From the NCBI RefSeq assembly GCF_009796845.1, contig NZ_CP047025.1, positions 1,798,001-1,862,000 of the forward strand: a stretch of 64,000 nucleotides of DNA, written 5' to 3'. A program made the translations under genes and the position numbers. The notes under the pieces were generated by a model, which worked only from the letters and a program-made list of their open reading frames with translations, was not told where the DNA came from and ran no database searches. Below, piece by piece: positions 1 to 9,392 of this stretch (the stretch's first letter is position 1; every line of letters begins with the position of its first letter). Source of the stretch: Cobetia sp. L2A1. Lineage in GTDB: Bacteria > Pseudomonadota > Gammaproteobacteria > Pseudomonadales > Halomonadaceae.

Positions 1-1
1 G

Positions 2-997
2 CTGGTCCGTCGTCTATTGGAAGAAGGGCTTGACGTGCATGCCGCCGTGCGTGACCCGGATGACACGACGCGCGTGGCAGCACTCATTGCCCTGTCAGAA
101 AGATTGCCTGGTACATTGCGGCTGTTTGCCAGTGATTTACTGTCTCCTGGCAGTTATGCCGAGGCGATGGTGGGGTGCCGTGTGGTCTTTCATACTGCAT
201 CGCCTTTCACGCTGAACGTGAAAGACCCTGAGCGAGAGCTGGTACAACCAGCCGTGGAGGGCACCCGCAATGTGCTTCAAGAGGCCAATCGTCACGCGAG
301 TGTCGAGCGGGTCGTGCTGACCAGTAGCTGTGCAGCCCTCTACAGCGACAATGCCGATGTACAGACCGCGCCAAAAGGCGTCTTCGATGAGGATGTCTGG
401 AACGAGACGGCGTCTCTCAGCCATCAAGCCTATTCGCTGTCCAAGACGCTGGCGGAGCGAGAGGCCTGGAACATCGCTGAGCAACAGTCGCGCTGGCGAT
501 TGGTGGTCATCAATCCGGCACTGGTGCTGGGCCCCGCGATTGACGAGCACGCCACATCACAATCGATGAATCTCATCACACAGCTATGTGATGGCACCTT
601 GAAGATTGGCGTGCCTGACTATGGCGTGGGAATCGTCGACGTGAGAGATGTCGCTGAAGCGCATCTGGCGGCAGCCTTTTTGCCGAAAGCAAGGGGACGC
701 CATCTGGTGGCAGGCCATTCCAGCAGCTTCATTGAGCTGGCGAGCCTGCTGCGGGCTCATGCGGGTCCGAGTTATCCCATCCCCACACGGCACTTGCCAA
801 AATGGCTGGTCTGGCTGACTGGCCCGCTGGCAGACAAGGCTTTGACGCGCAAGATCGTCGCGCGCAACATCGGGCATGCTTTCCGCTTTGACAACACGCG
901 TAGCCGCGAATGCCTCGGGCTTGAATATCGTCCGCTGGCCGAGACGCTCAATGACATGTTCGATCAGCTGGTCGCGAGTGGACGGTTATCGAAGTGA
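2..997 (+). CDS. NAD(P)-dependent short-chain reductase of the dihydroflavonol-4-reductase type, 5'-truncated by the window edge
   Basis: This is an extended-SDR/epimerase-family oxidoreductase that would reduce a carbonyl or interconvert sugars or aldehydes using NAD(P)H; the substrate is unknown. The frame is open to the left edge (L-V-R-R-L-L-E-E-G precedes the first possible TTG start at 17), and the N-terminal GxxGxxG nucleotide loop lies outside the window. What remains is typical of dihydroflavonol reductases: VFHTASPF, the LTSSCAAL strand with the catalytic Ser, and YSLSKTLAE containing the YxxxK pair, followed by a family-like C-terminus. About 332 residues are visible, close to the family length once the missing 10-15 residues are added. 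The next gene is on the opposite strand. Family assignment is secure, the substrate is not. Confidence 0.85.
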   Translation: MVRRLLEEGLDVHAAVRDPDDTTRVAALIALSERLPGTLRLFASDLLSPGSYAEAMVGCRVVFHTASPFTLNVKDPERELVQPAVEGTRNVLQEANRHASVERVVLTSSCAALYSDNADVQTAPKGVFDEDVWNETASLSHQAYSLSKTLAEREAWNIAEQQSRWRLVVINPALVLGPAIDEHATSQSMNLITQLCDGTLKIGVPDYGVGIVDVRDVAEAHLAAAFLPKARGRHLVAGHSSSFIELASLLRAHAGPSYPIPTRHLPKWLVWLTGPLADKALTRKIVARNIGHAFRFDNTRSRECLGLEYRPLAETLNDMFDQLVASGRLSK

Positions 998-1053
998 GCT
1001 GACTCAGTCATCTGTCGTGCTCTCTATAGATCGGCGCAATTGAGGGGCGCCGT

Positions 1054-1266
1054 CTAGCGATGACGCAAGGGCTCGAGTAACGCATTCAGGCCGTTGTGAT
1101 CAATCTCGTGCATCAAGGCCAGCAGACGGCCAGCTTCGCCCTGCGGGAAGCCCTTGCGCGCAAACCAGCCAAGATAGTCGCCGGGCAGGTCGGCGTAATA
1201 GCGTCCAGCATATTTGCCATAGGGCATCTTCTGGGTAGTCAGTTTCTGCAGGTCTTCGGGGCGCAT
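1054..1266 (-). CDS. DUF3820 family small protein
   Basis: A 70-residue protein of unknown function. It has the compact motif set of DUF3820 proteins: MPYGKYAGRYYADLP near residue 14, then DYLGWFARKGFP and a Leu-rich C-terminal helix. Members are widespread in gammaproteobacteria and are sometimes described as putative quorum-sensing-regulated virulence factors; nothing here adds support for that. No strong ribosome-binding site precedes the ATG. It lies downstream of copD on the same strand with a gap of about 50 bases and could be the last gene of that transcript. Confidence 0.8.
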   Translation of the reverse strand: MRPEDLQKLTTQKMPYGKYAGRYYADLPGDYLGWFARKGFPQGEAGRLLALMHEIDHNGLNALLEPLRHR

Positions 1267-1317
1267 GGCTTGTGTCTCATGGGCTGGGGGTCAAGGTGAC
1301 GTGGCATTATCGCGTAT

Positions 1318-2232
1318 TCAGTGCGGGTTCAGCATGGCAAAGCGTGCGACCAATGCGATCGCCAGTGTCGCCAACATGATTTCCAGCCATGACAAGCGGC
1401 TCAGCATCACACCTGCCTTTGCTTGTGGTGACAGCCTCGGTACCAGGTGATAGCGATTGAAGACCGCAATGCCGACCATCGTCAGCACGAGCAATATCTT
1501 GACGCTGAGCAGCCGCTGATAGTCGTGTGACCAGTCCAGCGGCAGTGCACCGACGATCAACCAGCTATTGAGTGCACCCGAGAGGATGACCACTGCGACG
1601 GCCACATGACCCACGCGCGAAAAGCGAATCAGCGCCGCGACGACGGTGTCGTGCCAGCGGGGCTGATGCAAGAGCCTCAGCGTCGTGATCATCGGGAAGA
1701 GGGCGCCTAGCCAGAAGCCACCCGCCAACAGATGCATCCATTGATTGCCGCGATGCAGCCATTTGAGCTCACCGCCATGCATGGCGGAGTGTCCAGAGAT
1801 CGTCAAAGATGCCAGCAACGCCATGCTGGACATCGCGATGATTTCCAAGCGTCTGCCGGGTGTCATGAGAAGTGCGATCAGACCTGCCAGTGCGATGATG
1901 GCCTTGCAAGACCATGCCAGACCTATCGTGGTCTGGGTCGCGACACGCCAGAGCAGAGAGGGTGCGAGCGCATCTAACCACCCCCTTCCCAGGATGGCCG
2001 TATGCAGGGGCAATTGGCTTACTGTGGCGAGCAGGACCATCCCCATCGCCACGTTGATTACTGAGCCCCAGCGATTCGCGAGCCGCTGGCGCAATTCCCT
2101 TGAGGGCAGTATCAGCAGGTAGCTCGTGATCCCCCAGAGAAACAGCGCCGCTCCATCAAAGACGAAGCGGCTGACAACGAGTGCACTGTCTGGGTCGATG
2201 GCGATGAGTTCAATCCCGACCTGGCCGATCAC
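1318..2232 (-). CDS. copD: CopD-like copper resistance membrane protein
   Basis: A multi-pass inner-membrane protein of 304 residues with about eight hydrophobic segments. It matches the CopD/PcoD family, which works with periplasmic CopC in copper handling, probably moving copper across the inner membrane. Visible signs are the central SMALLASLTISGHSAMHG stretch with conserved His residues, followed by the HLLAGGFWLGALFPM helix and a C-terminal half ending in VKILLVLTMVGIAVFNRYHLVP, all typical of the family. Its ATG overlaps the copC stop by 4 bases, so the two are translationally coupled. Copper as the metal is a family inference. Confidence 0.9.
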   Translation of the reverse strand: MIGQVGIELIAIDPDSALVVSRFVFDGAALFLWGITSYLLILPSRELRQRLANRWGSVINVAMGMVLLATVSQLPLHTAILGRGWLDALAPSLLWRVATQTTIGLAWSCKAIIALAGLIALLMTPGRRLEIIAMSSMALLASLTISGHSAMHGGELKWLHRGNQWMHLLAGGFWLGALFPMITTLRLLHQPRWHDTVVAALIRFSRVGHVAVAVVILSGALNSWLIVGALPLDWSHDYQRLLSVKILLVLTMVGIAVFNRYHLVPRLSPQAKAGVMLSRLSWLEIMLATLAIALVARFAMLNPH

Positions 2233-2597
2233 GGCGTGATGGTGAAGAGGTAGTCGCCCTCTGTCTTGTGTCCGTCAGTCGACAGGACGTGCCATTGGAT
2301 CTCGTATTCGCCTGGCGTGAGCGATTTGGTGACTGGCGCGGTCAGCGTCATGTCCTTGTTTCTGAGTGATGCATCGCCCATTGAAACCGGCTGGCCTTTT
2401 GCATCGGTCATTTGAATACCACTGAACGGCAGCTCCAGTGATTCGGTGAAGGTCAGGCTGATGACCTTGGGCGAGGACACTTTCGCCCCCTCTGCAGGAG
2501 TGGCCGTGTCAATATGGGCATGGGCGAATACCTGGCTGCTGAACAGCATGCCGCCGACGACGAATGAGGTTATCCAATGCTTGGCAAGAGTCATCAT
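2229..2597 (-). CDS. copC: CopC-like periplasmic copper-binding protein
   Basis: Periplasmic Cu-binding protein of the CopC/YobA fold. I chose the ATG pair at 2597/2594 rather than the upstream in-frame ATG at 2660, because AGGA sits just ahead and a clean signal peptide then begins (MMTLAKHWITSFVVGGML..VFAHA). After cleavage the mature protein starts H-A-H-I-D, giving the N-terminal His typical of the Cu(II) site. The second ligand region STDGHKTEGDY is near the C-terminus. A beta-sandwich with TPAEGAKV and LTFTESLELPF completes the family pattern. It is about 123 residues, a normal length. copD follows with a 4-base overlap. Confidence 0.92.
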   Translation of the reverse strand: MMTLAKHWITSFVVGGMLFSSQVFAHAHIDTATPAEGAKVSSPKVISLTFTESLELPFSGIQMTDAKGQPVSMGDASLRNKDMTLTAPVTKSLTPGEYEIQWHVLSTDGHKTEGDYLFTITP

Positions 2598-2702
2598 GAA
2601 GTCCTGTGAGTAGTGGCATCCCCTTATCAGCGGGGAGCTGCAAGGCCGGCAAGTCGACAAGCGTGAGTCGAGGAAATGGCGGTCTTTGGGAGCACCTGTA
2701 AA

Positions 2703-2724
2703 AGCGCTTTTAAAAGTAAGCGCT
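2703..2724 (-). terminator. Probable intrinsic terminator of the tauE transcript
   Basis: The 7-base arms AGCGCTT (2703-2709) and AAGCGCT (2718-2724) form a hairpin. On the minus strand it is followed by a short T run (TTTAC). It lies between the permease gene and copC, both on the minus strand. The stem is short, so confidence is moderate. Confidence 0.5.
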
Positions 2725-2834
2725 CATATAAACACGAGTGCCGTCAAAAGGCATCTGTCGCCAGAGGAGCTGAATCCTGCAAGCTGTGTCGATGGGATAT
2801 GACCACGCCACTGGAAGAAGGCTCCCGCGTGTGA

Positions 2835-3428
2835 CTATCCCGCCGTCAGAGAGGCGACCCCCATCCATGCCAGGCGAAGTGACAGCAGCGTCAGTGACCA
2901 TTTGAAGAGACCTTCGAAATTGTGATTCGACACCCTGTCGAGGAAGCGCAGGCCGATGCGTGTGCCGATCAATCCCGCGATGATCATCAATAGCATCAGG
3001 CCGAGCCAATCGCGGAAGACGAATCCCGCCATGCCGAATACGAAGGCCTTGGTCATATGTTGCGCCACCATGCAGGCGGAGAAGGTAGCTACCTTGGCAT
3101 GTCGCTCACCGCCACCCTGCTTGATGAAGCTGGCAACGAGGGGGCCGCTGGCGCCGATCAAGCTCGACAGCAGGGTAGTGACTGCCCCTGCGATCACGGT
3201 GCCCGTGGTGGATAGCGCTCGTTTGGGCAAGTCTGGTCCCCAGCAGGTCACCAGCACGAACACCGCGATGCAGAGTTCCAGTACACCCGAGGGCAGACGA
3301 ATCAGTAGCCAGGAAGCGACCAGCGCCCCCAGTACGGCCCCCGGCAGAAATGCGAGAAAGCGCCGCCAATCGATATGCCGCCAGGTCATGGCCATGCGCC
3401 CACCGTTGGACCCCAGCTGCACCATTCC
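2835..3428 (-). pseudogene. 3' part of a TauE/SafE-family permease gene split by the mobile element
   Basis: The last 197 codons of a TauE/SafE (DUF81) anion or organosulfur permease. The visible protein has five or six membrane segments, including LPGAVLGALVASWLLIRLP, and begins with the internal family motif VQLGSNGGR. It lacks the first two helices and the Gly-rich signature. Those missing residues, ending in SAAVGVGGGTLLIIV..ALIPVQG, are at 17901-18185 on the same strand. Joining the two pieces at the shared GGA codon (TCC at 3426-3428 and at 17901-17903) restores one uninterrupted frame of about 291 residues. An ATG happens to follow the junction, but a functional permease is unlikely without its N-terminal helices. 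Confidence 0.9.
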
Positions 3429-3441
3429 GTGTTAGAAGGAC
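3426..3441 (+). repeat. Left end of the element: 6-bp core TCCGTG plus 10-bp terminal repeat
   Basis: The core TCCGTG (3426-3431) directly abuts the terminal repeat TTAGAAGGAC (3432-3441). Its first three bases are the last intact codon (GGA on the minus strand) of the permease fragment. The matching right end differs at one core position and one repeat position. Confidence 0.8.
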
Positions 3442-3537
3442 CGCTAGATTTTATAGATATACGCAGGCTCATTGCCACCTTTTTGCGGAAATTCCATATA
3501 GTGAGGACCAAAAAAATAATATATAAAAATCAATCAC

Positions 3538-3588
3538 TTGCCTGAAGTATAACTGTATAATATATCTATAAAAGTACCGTCCAGGAGG
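3538..3588 (+). promoter_or_regulatory. Promoter and ribosome-binding site of the recombinase operon
   Basis: A perfect -10 hexamer TATAAT is at 3556-3561. No good -35 box is seen at the standard spacing; TTGCCT at 3538-3543 is only 12 bases away. A strong Shine-Dalgarno AGGAGG at 3583-3588 lies 6 bases before the ATG at 3595. The operon thus reads inward from the left end of the element. Confidence 0.5.
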
Positions 3589-3594
3589 ATTTGT

Positions 3595-4719
3595 ATGGGG
3601 TCTAACGTCAGGTGTGTCGAAGTAGATTTCAGCGAAGCCAAAGTTGAAAAGGTTAAAAGGCTAGGTGTTGTACCGCAATTTTTTAGTGATGAAGCGACGC
3701 TGCTAAAAGCTGCAAATCAGTATATGAGAGAAAAGTCGAGAAGACTTTCTCCAAAAAGTTTACGAACAGAAGCAGAGCATCTTAAGGAGTTTCTATCTTG
3801 GCTATTTTCGACCAGGATGGAATTTAATGAAATAGATATAGATTCCTTTGACTATTATGTCGAAGCTTTATGTCTTTATAAGAAATCCAATGGAGATGGA
3901 CTTAGTTGGAACACAGTAAATGCTCGTACAACAGGCGTATATCGATTTTTAATCTGGTGTTATAGTAAGGGGCATTGCCCTCATTTAGAACCAAGCGATG
4001 CGCGCTTAGTATCCGATAGCGCAAAAGGAATATATAAAAGTCGCAGACACCTTTCACGTGCAATTCAAGAGCCAGTAAAATTTTTAATCATGGAGGATGC
4101 GCTTAAGTTCATAAGTGCCCTAGGTGTTATCTCAGGACGAAATAGGCCACAAGTCAAGAATCGGAATATTCTAATCGGTGCTCTTATGTTGCAAACGGGA
4201 ATCAGGGTGTCTGAAGTATGTACATTCCCACTATCTGACCTTCCTGAAGTGCAAGAAAGATTGAAGTTAACACCTGCGAGATGTGTAGGGAAAGGCGGTA
4301 AAGCGAGGGTAATACTTATCCCTAACGAACTTTTGCTTAAACTTTGGGAATACGTCGATATTGATCGAGAGAGCATTTGCGAGAAAATAAAAAAAATTTT
4401 CCCTGATGCTATCTCAACAAGTTTATTTATCTCTACAAAAGGCTCGATACTTACCCCTAACTGGGTACAAAAGCTATTTCGTAAAGCAGGCCAATATTCT
4501 AGTATCAATGCCCACCCTCATAGTCTTCGCCACACCTTTGGAACTTATCATTACCTGTTGAATAGAGATCTACAGGGTCTTGCAAAGCTAATGGGGCATG
4601 AAGATGTGCAAACAACTCATGAATTTTATGTAGATACTGCCACCAAGGTGTCCTACGCATCTACGTATTCAGATTGGAATAAAAAAATAGATACACACCT
4701 GGAAGAAATCGATGACTAG
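3595..4719 (+). CDS. Tyrosine recombinase, Tn554 TnpA-like (first of three)
   Basis: Site-specific recombinase of 374 residues, close to Tn554 TnpA (about 360). An N-terminal SAM-like core-binding domain spans roughly residues 40-135, and the catalytic domain 170-360. All catalytic positions are visible: Arg204 in TGIRVSEV, Lys in GKGGK (about 233-236), His309 and Arg312 in HPHSLRHTFG, His335 in LMGHED, and nucleophile Tyr345 in HEFYVD. It should therefore cut and rejoin DNA at the element ends. The gene is preceded by AGGAGG and overlaps the next gene by 8 bases. Codon use is AT-rich, unlike the chromosome. Confidence 0.93.
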   Translation: MGSNVRCVEVDFSEAKVEKVKRLGVVPQFFSDEATLLKAANQYMREKSRRLSPKSLRTEAEHLKEFLSWLFSTRMEFNEIDIDSFDYYVEALCLYKKSNGDGLSWNTVNARTTGVYRFLIWCYSKGHCPHLEPSDARLVSDSAKGIYKSRRHLSRAIQEPVKFLIMEDALKFISALGVISGRNRPQVKNRNILIGALMLQTGIRVSEVCTFPLSDLPEVQERLKLTPARCVGKGGKARVILIPNELLLKLWEYVDIDRESICEKIKKIFPDAISTSLFISTKGSILTPNWVQKLFRKAGQYSSINAHPHSLRHTFGTYHYLLNRDLQGLAKLMGHEDVQTTHEFYVDTATKVSYASTYSDWNKKIDTHLEEIDD

Positions 4720-6790
4720 TGAAAAATATACATCCATACAAGCGCTACACGCTATGGAAATGCGTATACAACGAGATTTATCCTTTACAGCAACTTGTAA
4801 AAATACAAACAAGGAAAAAGTATTTGACTTTTCAAAGAAAAAGTATGCGCGGAAAAATAGTGAAATAATGGAAGTTTTCGTCTGGGCTATTTACAAGCTT
4901 AGACACAAAAGCGGAAACACCACAAAAGTAGCTTACTACGAAAAATGCAACAGTTTCTTTGAATTCTTGGAACAACATAGTATATACAAACCTGAGTCTC
5001 TCGAAACAGCTACTTTTTCTCGATACATTGAGTGGCTTAAACGGCATCCTAGGATGTCATACGCTACAGCAGCTAGTGTATATCGAAGTTTAAGGACTAT
5101 TTTCGATCAAATGGGAAACCATCCTAAGATTAATAAAAAAATTCGACCGCCAAGAAATGCTTTCCCGAAGTCTACCAGTTTGCAAAAAGTAGATGTTGGT
5201 TATGATGATAAGGAATTTAAACAGATACTGAAATCTGTGATACAGAGCTTGAGAGATTCTAAAAAACGCTTAGAAACAGAGTATAATCCTAAATATCTTG
5301 GATTAGAAGCGCCACTAGAAGGTGTTGCAACACTATATGCTGCCACAGGTAAGTATGTAACATGGGCAACGCATGAACACAGAGTTTGGTTTTTTGAGAA
5401 TGCAATGAAATGTCAGGAATTAAACACTTATTCGGAAATAGAAAAAATACCAAAAGGGCATGTTTTCTGGTACTCCATTATTCGTGACTACCCCCATCCA
5501 AAATATAAAAACATTAGACAGTTTTATGAGTATATTGGTGCTGGACCCAACTATAAACCAAAATATATTGACAAGCCAAGCCCTGCTAGATATAGATCAC
5601 CATGGAAAAAGTGGGATTACGTAGTATGGTATTGGGAAAATAAAATGGGAGCACATAACTATACAGAGCGAGAGTTGAAAGAAAAATTTCCAGAATTTAG
5701 AAATGCAATGAAAGAGCATTGGACGAGCGCAAAAAAAGCTATGGAGCAGTTAAATGTTTGGCGTTGGATTTCGTCATATGATCTAACTCCTTACTATTTA
5801 ATGCTGATTATTAGAACAGGTCTTAATCCATCTACTGTGCAACGGCTAAATGTAGATTGCATACAAAAAGATCCAGTTAATGCAGAACTGAAGTATATAA
5901 ATTGGACTAAATATAGATCAAATAAAAAAGATCGAACAATTTCCGAAGAAAAAGCAAAAAATGATACTTGGGCTATTTCTATTATAGAAAGAGTAATAAA
6001 AATCACAGCCAAAATTCGACCTGAAGGGATGAAGGAGTTATGGATTAGTGATGCCAATAATCAGAAAATTCCAAAACCTTTTACTGCTGGATATTTTGAG
6101 TCAGGTGTGAGAAAGCTATTTGAAAAATATCCAGTGCTTTACTCAGATAGTGGTGAAAAAATTAAAGTTTATGCTAAAAATATAAGACCAACTATCGCCT
6201 GGAATGAGTACTTGAGAACAGAGGATCTACACTATTTACAAACCTTGCTTGGACATTCTAATGTATCGACTACCTCAGATTACTTAAGACGCTTGGATGA
6301 TCCAGTTTTTAGAGTTCGTAGATCTATCCATAGTGACGCTATGTTTTTTGGACTCGACCAAGGCAATCATCAAGAAATTAATAAAAAAACTGGAGATAAC
6401 GCAAGAGTTATTGCAAAAGATGAAGATAATGGTATTTATAATGGGCTGCTTAATCATTGTAGAGATCCTAAAAATTCTCCAGTACAAGGACAAAATACAG
6501 GAGAGCTTTGTTCTGTCACAACTGATGTATGCCTTGGTTGCCAAAACTTAATAATTACACCTGTAGATATAATGAAGCACTTTTGTTACATTTATTTTCA
6601 TGACTTCCTGTTAACTATAAACGAGATATCGGTGGAAGAATACGATAAAGCAATTTCATACAAGAAGCATTTTTGGAGTAGATATATTTTGCCAAAGTAC
6701 CCTGATACCATATTGGAGAGTTTAATGGCAGAGGCAAAGTCATCTCCAATCCCTATTTGGGATCCAAAGTGCTATGAGGATACAAAATAA
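4712..6790 (+). CDS. Tyrosine recombinase-like protein, TnpB-like, with altered catalytic site and C-terminal Cys cluster
   Basis: A 692-residue protein occupying the TnpB position. The C-terminal half keeps the recombinase layout but is altered: the first Arg is replaced (TGLNPSTV, Asn372), the H-x-x-R box reads K-N-I-R (Arg492), and His515 in LLGHSN and Tyr524 in TSDYLRR remain. Loss of Arg I suggests it is weakly catalytic or non-catalytic and assists its partners; this is inference. After the catalytic domain, roughly residues 588-635 contain spaced cysteines including CLGCQN, resembling a zinc-binding tail. The N-terminal half is a long Lys/Tyr-rich domain, probably DNA-binding. The start overlaps the previous gene by 8 bases, and the stop overlaps the next ATG by one base (TAATG). 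Confidence 0.85.
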   Translation: MTSEKYTSIQALHAMEMRIQRDLSFTATCKNTNKEKVFDFSKKKYARKNSEIMEVFVWAIYKLRHKSGNTTKVAYYEKCNSFFEFLEQHSIYKPESLETATFSRYIEWLKRHPRMSYATAASVYRSLRTIFDQMGNHPKINKKIRPPRNAFPKSTSLQKVDVGYDDKEFKQILKSVIQSLRDSKKRLETEYNPKYLGLEAPLEGVATLYAATGKYVTWATHEHRVWFFENAMKCQELNTYSEIEKIPKGHVFWYSIIRDYPHPKYKNIRQFYEYIGAGPNYKPKYIDKPSPARYRSPWKKWDYVVWYWENKMGAHNYTERELKEKFPEFRNAMKEHWTSAKKAMEQLNVWRWISSYDLTPYYLMLIIRTGLNPSTVQRLNVDCIQKDPVNAELKYINWTKYRSNKKDRTISEEKAKNDTWAISIIERVIKITAKIRPEGMKELWISDANNQKIPKPFTAGYFESGVRKLFEKYPVLYSDSGEKIKVYAKNIRPTIAWNEYLRTEDLHYLQTLLGHSNVSTTSDYLRRLDDPVFRVRRSIHSDAMFFGLDQGNHQEINKKTGDNARVIAKDEDNGIYNGLLNHCRDPKNSPVQGQNTGELCSVTTDVCLGCQNLIITPVDIMKHFCYIYFHDFLLTINEISVEEYDKAISYKKHFWSRYILPKYPDTILESLMAEAKSSPIPIWDPKCYEDTK

Positions 6791-8664
6791 TGAATGATAG
6801 AATCCCCCTCGAATCCATTGAGCCTACAACTTACCAAATTACTACCGTGCATAGTAGTTTAAAATCAATCAAATATCTTGATATAACCCAGTTAGAGTTA
6901 AAAGAAAAACATGATATAAAAGTATCAGTTAGTTCTAGATATGAAGACAACATTTGGGATTTTCATGTAGAGTTTCCGTATAGCAGTACAACAGAAGTTT
7001 CTTTAAGCTTTAGGATAGAACTTAGTGATGGTACTTTATTAACAGATGATGGTAATAAAAAGTTTTTAGAGCAAGCTAAAGACTTTTATTACACGATGTT
7101 AACAGATCCAGTTGATACGAGGCCGAAGTTTTCAACTTACGTAAAGACAATTAAAAGAGGTTTTAAATGGTTGTTCAGCTATATGAAGAGAAATGGGATA
7201 AAAAAACTTTCCGATATCGAACAATATGATGTAGACGAATTCTTAGAACAAGTCGCTTCTACTAGAATAAAAGGTAAGGAACAGGAACCTATTAATAATA
7301 GAACGTTAGCTACTAGATTAGAGGGTGTTGATTGGATTTACGAACAAAATCCAAAAATGAAAGATGGATTAGAAATAGATATCTTTTCGGAGTACGGTGG
7401 GAGAAGTAGATGGTCTCGCGCCGCGGCCGAAGTTGTATTCAGTCGGAAGGAATCGCGTACTGTAGAAATGCCTGACGAGGTTGCCAGGGAATTAATTCAG
7501 TGTGCTATTTCAGATCTAAGAATAAGCGATTGTCTACAAGAAATATATGACATAGATATTCAATATGAAAGAAAAATGATAGGTTATAAAGAGTGGGTTA
7601 GTATTAGAGAGGTGATTTATCAAAGACATGGTTATTTGGAGGGGCGAATTGAACGACAAAAAAGAGCCACTCTTGAATCCCAGCTATTTGCTGCCTGCTA
7701 TACGATAATAGCCCTATTAACGGGTATGCGTCTTCATGAAGTTTTAAATATCCAGTTTGGATCTGACAAAAATTGGTGCGCTGAAACTTTAGAAATGAAT
7801 GGTCAATTGTTTAAGCTTTCTTTTGTACTAAGTAAAACGACTAAGTTAGAGCCTAAGCCTACTGAATATAAATGGCAAACAGTTCCTATTGTAAAGTCAG
7901 CTTTAGAAGCATTAGAAAAGGTGTCCAAGCGAAATTATGACAATGGTAGCCCTTGGCTTTTCTCAGGTCACAAATCGAGTGCTAGAATGGGAAAGGGAGC
8001 TATAGGGCATAGTCTTAAAAATTTTGCAGTAAAACACGATATTAGATTTAACGGCGAAGTCTGGGATTTAGCGTCCCATCAGTTTAGAAAAAAATTCGCA
8101 AGAATTATGGTGAGACAAGGGCTGGGGCTTCGCGCTCTACAAGATCAGCTCAAGCATTACGATATCGAGATGACAAAACTGTACGGCGACCCAAACCTAT
8201 ATTTTGAATTACAAGCTGAAAAGTTCTTACTCTCGGAAGAATTAATGACGGAATTTATTGGCTCACAGATCCCAATTATCGGCGGAGGTGCAGTTGAAAT
8301 TCAAGAAATTCGTAAAGAGTTTTTAGGGCTGGCAAAAAAAGATCGAGGAAAATTTCTTAAATCCCTTCCGTCACAAGGATTAGTTGAGCAAACTGACGAT
8401 GGTCTTTGTTTCTATAGAGCAAAAAAAGCATTGTGTGGAGGTGATAAGACTAACTGTAGACCCGCTGATTGCAATAATTCTTTCATGGTGGCTACTGGGA
8501 AAAAGAAAACTCTTCTTTATAGGAGAAAAGAAAACAATAGGCTGATTGAATTTTTTCGTGACCAGCCATTTAAGATTATGCACTTGAAGGAAAGAAATAA
8601 AGAAATTGATAAACTGCTATTCCAGATAACATTAATAGAGAGCTCTAATGAAGAAAATATCTAG
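6790..8664 (+). CDS. Large tyrosine recombinase with C-terminal Cys-rich tail (third of three)
   Basis: A 624-residue recombinase. The family residues are present: Arg314 in LLTGMRLHEV, a Lys-bearing strand before the TVPIVKSAL segment, His430 and Arg433 in SHQFRKKFA, His456 in LKHYDI, and Tyr465 in TKLYGD. An N-terminal domain of about 100 residues of unknown type precedes the core-binding region (about residues 105-190). A tail with CGGDKTNCRPADC (about residues 552-566) looks metal-binding. Tn554 itself has only two tyrosine recombinases, so a third active-looking one sets this element apart. Translation is coupled to the genes on both sides (one-base overlap before, 17-base overlap after). 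Confidence 0.88.
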   Translation: MNDRIPLESIEPTTYQITTVHSSLKSIKYLDITQLELKEKHDIKVSVSSRYEDNIWDFHVEFPYSSTTEVSLSFRIELSDGTLLTDDGNKKFLEQAKDFYYTMLTDPVDTRPKFSTYVKTIKRGFKWLFSYMKRNGIKKLSDIEQYDVDEFLEQVASTRIKGKEQEPINNRTLATRLEGVDWIYEQNPKMKDGLEIDIFSEYGGRSRWSRAAAEVVFSRKESRTVEMPDEVARELIQCAISDLRISDCLQEIYDIDIQYERKMIGYKEWVSIREVIYQRHGYLEGRIERQKRATLESQLFAACYTIIALLTGMRLHEVLNIQFGSDKNWCAETLEMNGQLFKLSFVLSKTTKLEPKPTEYKWQTVPIVKSALEALEKVSKRNYDNGSPWLFSGHKSSARMGKGAIGHSLKNFAVKHDIRFNGEVWDLASHQFRKKFARIMVRQGLGLRALQDQLKHYDIEMTKLYGDPNLYFELQAEKFLLSEELMTEFIGSQIPIIGGGAVEIQEIRKEFLGLAKKDRGKFLKSLPSQGLVEQTDDGLCFYRAKKALCGGDKTNCRPADCNNSFMVATGKKKTLLYRRKENNRLIEFFRDQPFKIMHLKERNKEIDKLLFQITLIESSNEENI

Positions 8665-9097
8665 AGGTAGCCATCAAGGATTGCTAAAAAATCGAGAAGA
8701 GACAAAGCGTCTGAACACAGAAGCATTGTGGCAACAGGTTCAGCGATTAAGGAAAGAAAAGCCTAACACTCTTTGGTCATATAAAGAAGTATGGCAGGGA
8801 GCAGGGCTAAAAAGCAATGTGGCACTCAACAGCCCTTGGAATGCAAGTATAAAAGAAGCTGTCGCAGAACATAATAGGCTATTGAGAGAGCAGGCTGAAA
8901 GTGGTACAGCTGGCCAAACCCAGCGAAAGACCTTGCGAATTACTAATAAAGAGCTAAGAAACCAAATAAAGCAGTTAAAAATTGAGCATGAAAAAGCACT
9001 TTCAAAAATGGCTATATGGGAGGCTGAAGCTGATTTTTATCAACGCGATAATGAACGCTTACAGCGTAAAATAAACCGTTTATTAGAAACTGAATGA
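8648..9097 (+). CDS. Small coiled-coil TnpC-like accessory protein (DUF6262-like)
   Basis: A 149-residue basic protein. The N-terminal part, with residues such as GLLKNREETKRLNTEALW and the motif LNSPWNASIKEAV, is of the kind found in small proteins encoded after tyrosine recombinases, such as TnpC of Tn554 (about 125 residues). The C-terminal half (about residues 95-148) is a continuous coiled coil. In Tn554, TnpC affects transposition frequency and orientation and is not itself a recombinase. The gene begins inside the end of the third recombinase gene (17-base overlap), so it belongs to the same operon. The exact family is from memory of motifs. Confidence 0.75.
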   Translation: MKKISRGSHQGLLKNREETKRLNTEALWQQVQRLRKEKPNTLWSYKEVWQGAGLKSNVALNSPWNASIKEAVAEHNRLLREQAESGTAGQTQRKTLRITNKELRNQIKQLKIEHEKALSKMAIWEAEADFYQRDNERLQRKINRLLETE

Positions 9098-9392
9098 CAC
9101 AATTTATCTAAGCTGCCAACAATGCTTACTGTGCGACACTTTATCACAAATTGGCTCGTAGCTTCCGTGCGAAGACATGTCTTTCTTGGATGCATTCCGG
9201 TCTACGAGCCAACTTTGGACTGAAAACTCGATTGTTAGCTGTAAACTAATGTCATCATCCTACACGATCTTCCACCATGGTCCCGATCTCATTGATGGCT
9301 CGATTATGATCTGCGAGAGCCGCATCTGAAGTGGACCCCAGAATTCGGACCAGGCGCTAAGCTCTGATCAGACCGACCAGGAGAGCTTGATC

